35,557 nucleotides of DNA from NCBI RefSeq assembly GCF_003966125.1, contig NZ_RXMA01000038.1:1-35557 (forward strand), read 5' to 3'. The position numbers were made by a program, and so were the translations under genes. Shown here piece by piece: positions 33,383 to 35,557 of this stretch. The first letter of the stretch is position 1; each line of letters begins with the position of its first letter. The notes under the pieces were generated by a model. It worked only from the letters and a program-made list of their open reading frames with translations. It did not search any database and was not told the origin of the DNA. This DNA is from Azospirillum griseum. Lineage in GTDB: Bacteria > Pseudomonadota > Alphaproteobacteria > Azospirillales > Azospirillaceae.

Positions 33383-34942
33383 ATGCAGGAGACGAACAGA
33401 GGAACCGGATGGGCAGGAGCAGGTGAGCGCCCGGGAAGCTGGGTGGACGAGGAGATCGCGGAGGGGCAACTTCCTGACAAACGCTTGGACAGGAGGCTGC
33501 GCCAGGTTTTCGACCAGATTGGTGGCGCGATGGGCCAGACCATACCCCGAGCCTGCCAGGACTGGGCGAACACCAAGGCCGCCTACCGGTTCTTTTCCAA
33601 CGGCCGGGTCAGCGAACATGCCATTCTCAAGGGGCATTTCGAAGCGACGTGTGATCGGGTGGCCGCCGCCGACGGGCCGATCCTGGTTTTGCAGGACACG
33701 ACCGAGTTCACCTACCAGCGGGAAAAGCCGGAACGGATCGGTTTCACCAAGAGCGTCAACAGCGGCAAGGACAAGGCTGACCGGCTGCGCCATCATGCGG
33801 TCTGCGGATTGCTGATGCATTCCAGCCTAGCGGTCACCACCCAGGGGGTGCCGCTGGGCTTGGCCGCAGTGAAGTTCTGGACCCGCGACAAATTCAAGGG
33901 CGCGGCGGCGCTGAAGCGCAAAATCAACCCGACCCGGGTGCCGATCGAGACCAAGGAAAGCTATCGGTGGTTGGAAAATCTTCGCCAATCCAATAGCCTG
34001 CTCGGCGATCCTGGCCGGTGCGTCCACGTCGGCGACCGCGAGAGTGATATCTGCGAACTTTTCTGCATCGCTACGGAGTTGGGAACGTCTTTCCTGGTTC
34101 GAGCCCAAACCGACCGGCTCGCCGACGACGGCGGACATACCGTTGCGGCGGAGTTGGCCGATGAGGTGGTATGCGCGTCCCATGTCGTCGAGTTGCACAA
34201 CGACAAGGGCGAGGCCGTGCCCGTGACGTTGGACGTCAAATTCCGGACCATCGACGTCCTGCCGCCGATCGGGAAGCAGAAGAAATATCCGGCACTCAAG
34301 CTGACCTACATTCACGCCTACGAACGCGACGAACCGGCAGATCGGCCACGCGTGAGCTGGAAATTGATTACAAACCTTCCGGTGCGCACCGCCCAGGAGG
34401 CGGTGGAAAAGCTCGGCTGGTACGCCTTGCGCTGGAAGATCGAGGTCTTCCACAAGATCATGAAGTCCGGCTGCAAAGCCGAAGACGTCAAACTGCGCAC
34501 CGCGGAGCGGCTCGTCAATCTACTGGCCGTGTTCTGCATTCTCAGTTGGCGGATCTTTTAGAGCAGATGGCGTTAAATCGGAATCGATTTCACGCGTGAA
34601 TCTGCTTGATAAATCAAAGCTTAGAGGGCCGTGTTGTTTCACATTTTAGAGCATCGAGCGTAGATCACCATGAGCAGCCGCGCTTCGCCAACGCCGGCAC
34701 CAGAGGTCGCGCTCACGGCCCTGGAGGTCCAGATCCTCGACCGTCTCGCGCCCGACAAGTCATCCGCCAACGCCTCATCGCGCGGCTTGACGTTCTATGC
34801 CGTGAAAATCACCCGCTTGGGCGGCTATCTCAATCGCAAGAGCGATCCGCCGCCCGGCAATACGGTCATGTGGCGCGGGCTGACACGCCTGACCGACATA
34901 GCCCTCGGCATAAGCCTCGCCGCCGAACTTGTGGGTAATTGA
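33383..34942 (+). pseudogene. IS4-family (Tn5-like) transposase, interrupted
   Basis: The first part (33383-34561, 392 residues) has the N-terminal domain (WVDEEIAEGQLPDKRLDRRL, TKAAYRFFSN), the first catalytic Asp in LVLQDTTEFTY, the second Asp in HVGDRESDICEL and the YREK signature with catalytic Glu in WYALRWKIEVFHKIMKSGC. It stops at TAG after ILSWRIF. The remaining C-terminal part resumes at about 34664 (MSSRASPTPAPEVALTALEV to RLTDIALGISLAAELVGN). That domain serves dimerisation and synapsis in Tn5-type enzymes. The break is an inserted repeat, not a point mutation. A functional full-length transposase is unlikely. Confidence 0.88.
34559..34662. repeat. About 100-bp inserted repeat (MITE/REP-like) in the IS4 transposase
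   Basis: Sequence foreign to the transposase frame, with stops in all readings. It contains nested inverted repeats (AGCAGAT with ATCTGCT; GATTTCACG with CGTGAATC). The 10-mer TTTTAGAGCA occurs at 34556-34565 and again at 34644-34653, 88 bp apart. The TAGAGCA and AAATCGGAATCGATTT words recall short dispersed repeats of alphaproteobacteria. Boundaries are approximate, inferred from where the transposase reading is lost and regained. Confidence 0.55.
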
Positions 34943-34946
34943 AAGG

Positions 34947-35132
34947 TTCACCGGAGGCGTACGCGATATCTCCTGCGACGAGGACAAAAGCCGGATTCGG
35001 GACAACCCCGGCATCATGGCTCGGGCCCGCAGCTTCACCCTCAACATCCTTCAAAAAAACGGTGTCACCAACGTTGCCCAGGCCATATGGAACGGTGCGA
35101 TAAACCTCGATCACATCCTGGCCTACAAGTGA
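34947..35132 (+). pseudogene. ISAs1-family transposase, C-terminal remnant
   Basis: About 61 codons ending NPGIMARARSFTLNILQKNG, then VTNVAQAIWNGAINLDHILAYK, which is the typical C-terminus of ISAs1-type (H-repeat) transposases. Its 5' part is missing: the IS4 right end replaces it, and nothing similar lies left of the IS4 element. The stop codon is supplied at the junction with the following IS3-type element. Confidence 0.7.
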
Positions 35133-35191
35133 CCCTCCTCCGAATCGGTGGACACCTCTGCTAAGCTCCAGATGGAGCGGAGAGGTCAAGA

Positions 35192-35508
35192 ATGACGACG
35201 ACACGGCGCATCTTTACGGACGAGTTCAAGCAAGAGGCGGTGGCGCTGTTGGCCAGCAGTGGCCGCTCGCTTGCGCAGATCGCCCGTGAATTGGGAGTGC
35301 AGCCCTCGGTGTTGCGGAAATGGCAGCGCCGCCTCACCGGGTCAGGGGGGCCGCCGATGCCCCCCATCCAGCGAGCGGCGGCCCCCCTGACCACTGGCGC
35401 CGATCAAGCATCGGAAATCGCCCGTTTGAAACGCGAACTCGCCCGCGTCCAGATGGAACGGGATATATTAAAAAAACTGTGGCCATCTTCTCGGAAGCAC
35501 CGAGATGA
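35192..35508 (+). pseudogene. IS3-family orfA (HTH protein), frame changed at an A7 run
   Basis: An HTH_Tnp_1-type protein: RRIFTDEFKQEAVALLASSG, SLAQIARELGVQPSVLRKWQ, then the leucine-zipper-like EIARLKRELARVQMERDILK. At the A-run near 35469-35475 the reading continues LWPSSRKHR, while the expected ending KKTVAIFSEAPR with its stop at 35506-35508 lies in the -1 frame. Either one A is lost (mutation or sequence error) or the slippery A7 is used for programmed -1 frameshifting. The normal stop overlaps orfB's ATG (ATGA), which favours one missing A. Confidence 0.65.
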
Positions 35509-35557
35509 GGTTCCGAATCATTGCGGACTGCTGCGACGAATACCCGGTTCGGGTGCT
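35505..35557 (+). CDS. IS3-family orfB transposase, N-terminal fragment cut by window end
   Basis: The ATG at 35505 gives MRFRIIADCCDEYPVRV, the usual start of IS3-type OrfB (HTH_21 region before the rve integrase domain). Only 17 codons lie inside the window; the catalytic domain is not visible. Confidence 0.65.
   Translation, partial: MRFRIIADCCDEYPVRV

Larger units (their letters stand above)
33265..34946 (+). mobile_element. IS4-family insertion sequence with 29-bp terminal repeats
   Basis: The left end (33265-33293) begins CCTTTCAATTACCCACAAG. The right end (34918-34946) is its exact reverse complement over 29 bp and finishes CTTGTGGGTAATTGAAAGG. Between them is a Tn5-like transposase split by an inserted repeat. 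The nine bases outside each end differ (TCTGGCAGG and TTCACCGGA), so no target duplication is visible; a later deletion or recombination is likely. Confidence 0.9.
35130..35557 (+). mobile_element. IS3-family insertion sequence, left part
   Basis: It starts TGACCCTCCTCCGAATCGG, with the TG dinucleotide end and CC-rich inverted repeat usual for IS3 elements. orfA and the start of orfB follow. The right end lies outside the window. Confidence 0.75.

Noticed and set aside
31708..33576. A 622-residue minus-strand frame opposite the spinster-like MFS gene
   Set aside because: Shadow of the MFS gene: composition is Arg, Gly, His and Gln rich, and it also runs through the IS4 end.
33256..34955. A 9-bp target duplication around the IS4 element
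   Set aside because: The nine bases on each side (TCTGGCAGG and TTCACCGGA) do not match.
1..35557. CRISPR arrays, tRNA or rRNA genes, replication origin
   Set aside because: No regularly spaced repeats, cloverleaf-like segments or iteron clusters were seen while reading the window.

Overview
The window is high-GC bacterial DNA that looks alphaproteobacterial. The Azospirillum/Rhodospirillales type is my best guess, from codon use, the IS families and the gene families; this is inference and no rRNA or marker gene is present. It holds two unrelated catabolic gene clusters separated and bordered by insertion-sequence debris. No tRNA, rRNA, CRISPR array or replication origin was seen.

Left part (1-10011). 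An IS6-family copy (46-742) is followed by a LysR-type regulator (925-1836, minus). Divergent from it is a tightly packed six-gene plus-strand operon (1965-8757): serine acetyltransferase-like enzyme, VOC/glyoxalase-like protein, 3-hydroxyisobutyrate-dehydrogenase-like oxidoreductase, aldehyde dehydrogenase, DUF3100 membrane protein and M20 amidohydrolase. The likely scheme is uptake of an N-acylated or amide-linked compound, hydrolysis, and oxidation of a hydroxy acid through an aldehyde to an acid; the substrate is unknown. The operon ends at an IS66 remnant that is cut by a second IS6 copy, which in turn abuts a third, truncated IS6 copy. All IS6 copies point the same way, so the operon lies in a possible IS6 pseudo-compound transposon.

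Main part (10012-33237). This is a large catabolic and transport island built as three transcription units. Unit A (minus, 28481 to 16711) encodes DUF1302 outer-membrane protein, DUF1329 periplasmic protein, YCF48/BNR propeller protein, RND/MMPL transporter, DUF35 zinc-ribbon protein, SCP-x-like thiolase, CaiB-type CoA-transferase, FAH-family hydrolase and MBL-fold hydrolase. Unit B (minus, 16612 to 9948) encodes an NTF2/SnoaL-like protein, a muconate-lactonizing-type enolase-superfamily enzyme, a salicylaldehyde-dehydrogenase-like ALDH, an MFS transporter and a chemoreceptor. Unit C (plus, 29046 to 33237) encodes a second FAH hydrolase, a TetR-type regulator, a second MBL hydrolase and a second MFS transporter.

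The most interesting signal is one imperfect palindrome (half-sites AATTCAT and ATGAATT around ACGTTYG) that occurs three times, once at the head of each of these units. It is the probable operator of the TetR-type protein and ties transport, CoA-dependent degradation, lower-pathway enzymes and chemotaxis into one regulon. The four-gene DUF1302-DUF1329-YCF48-RND block looks like a trans-envelope transport machine for a hydrophobic or aromatic carboxylic substrate. No oxygenase or acyl-CoA dehydrogenase is present, so the complete pathway and its substrate stay unknown.

Right edge (33265-35557). An IS4-family element with a clear terminal inverted repeat has its transposase broken by a roughly 100-bp repeat. 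It is followed by the 3' tail of an ISAs1-type transposase and the 5' end of an IS3-family element running off the window.
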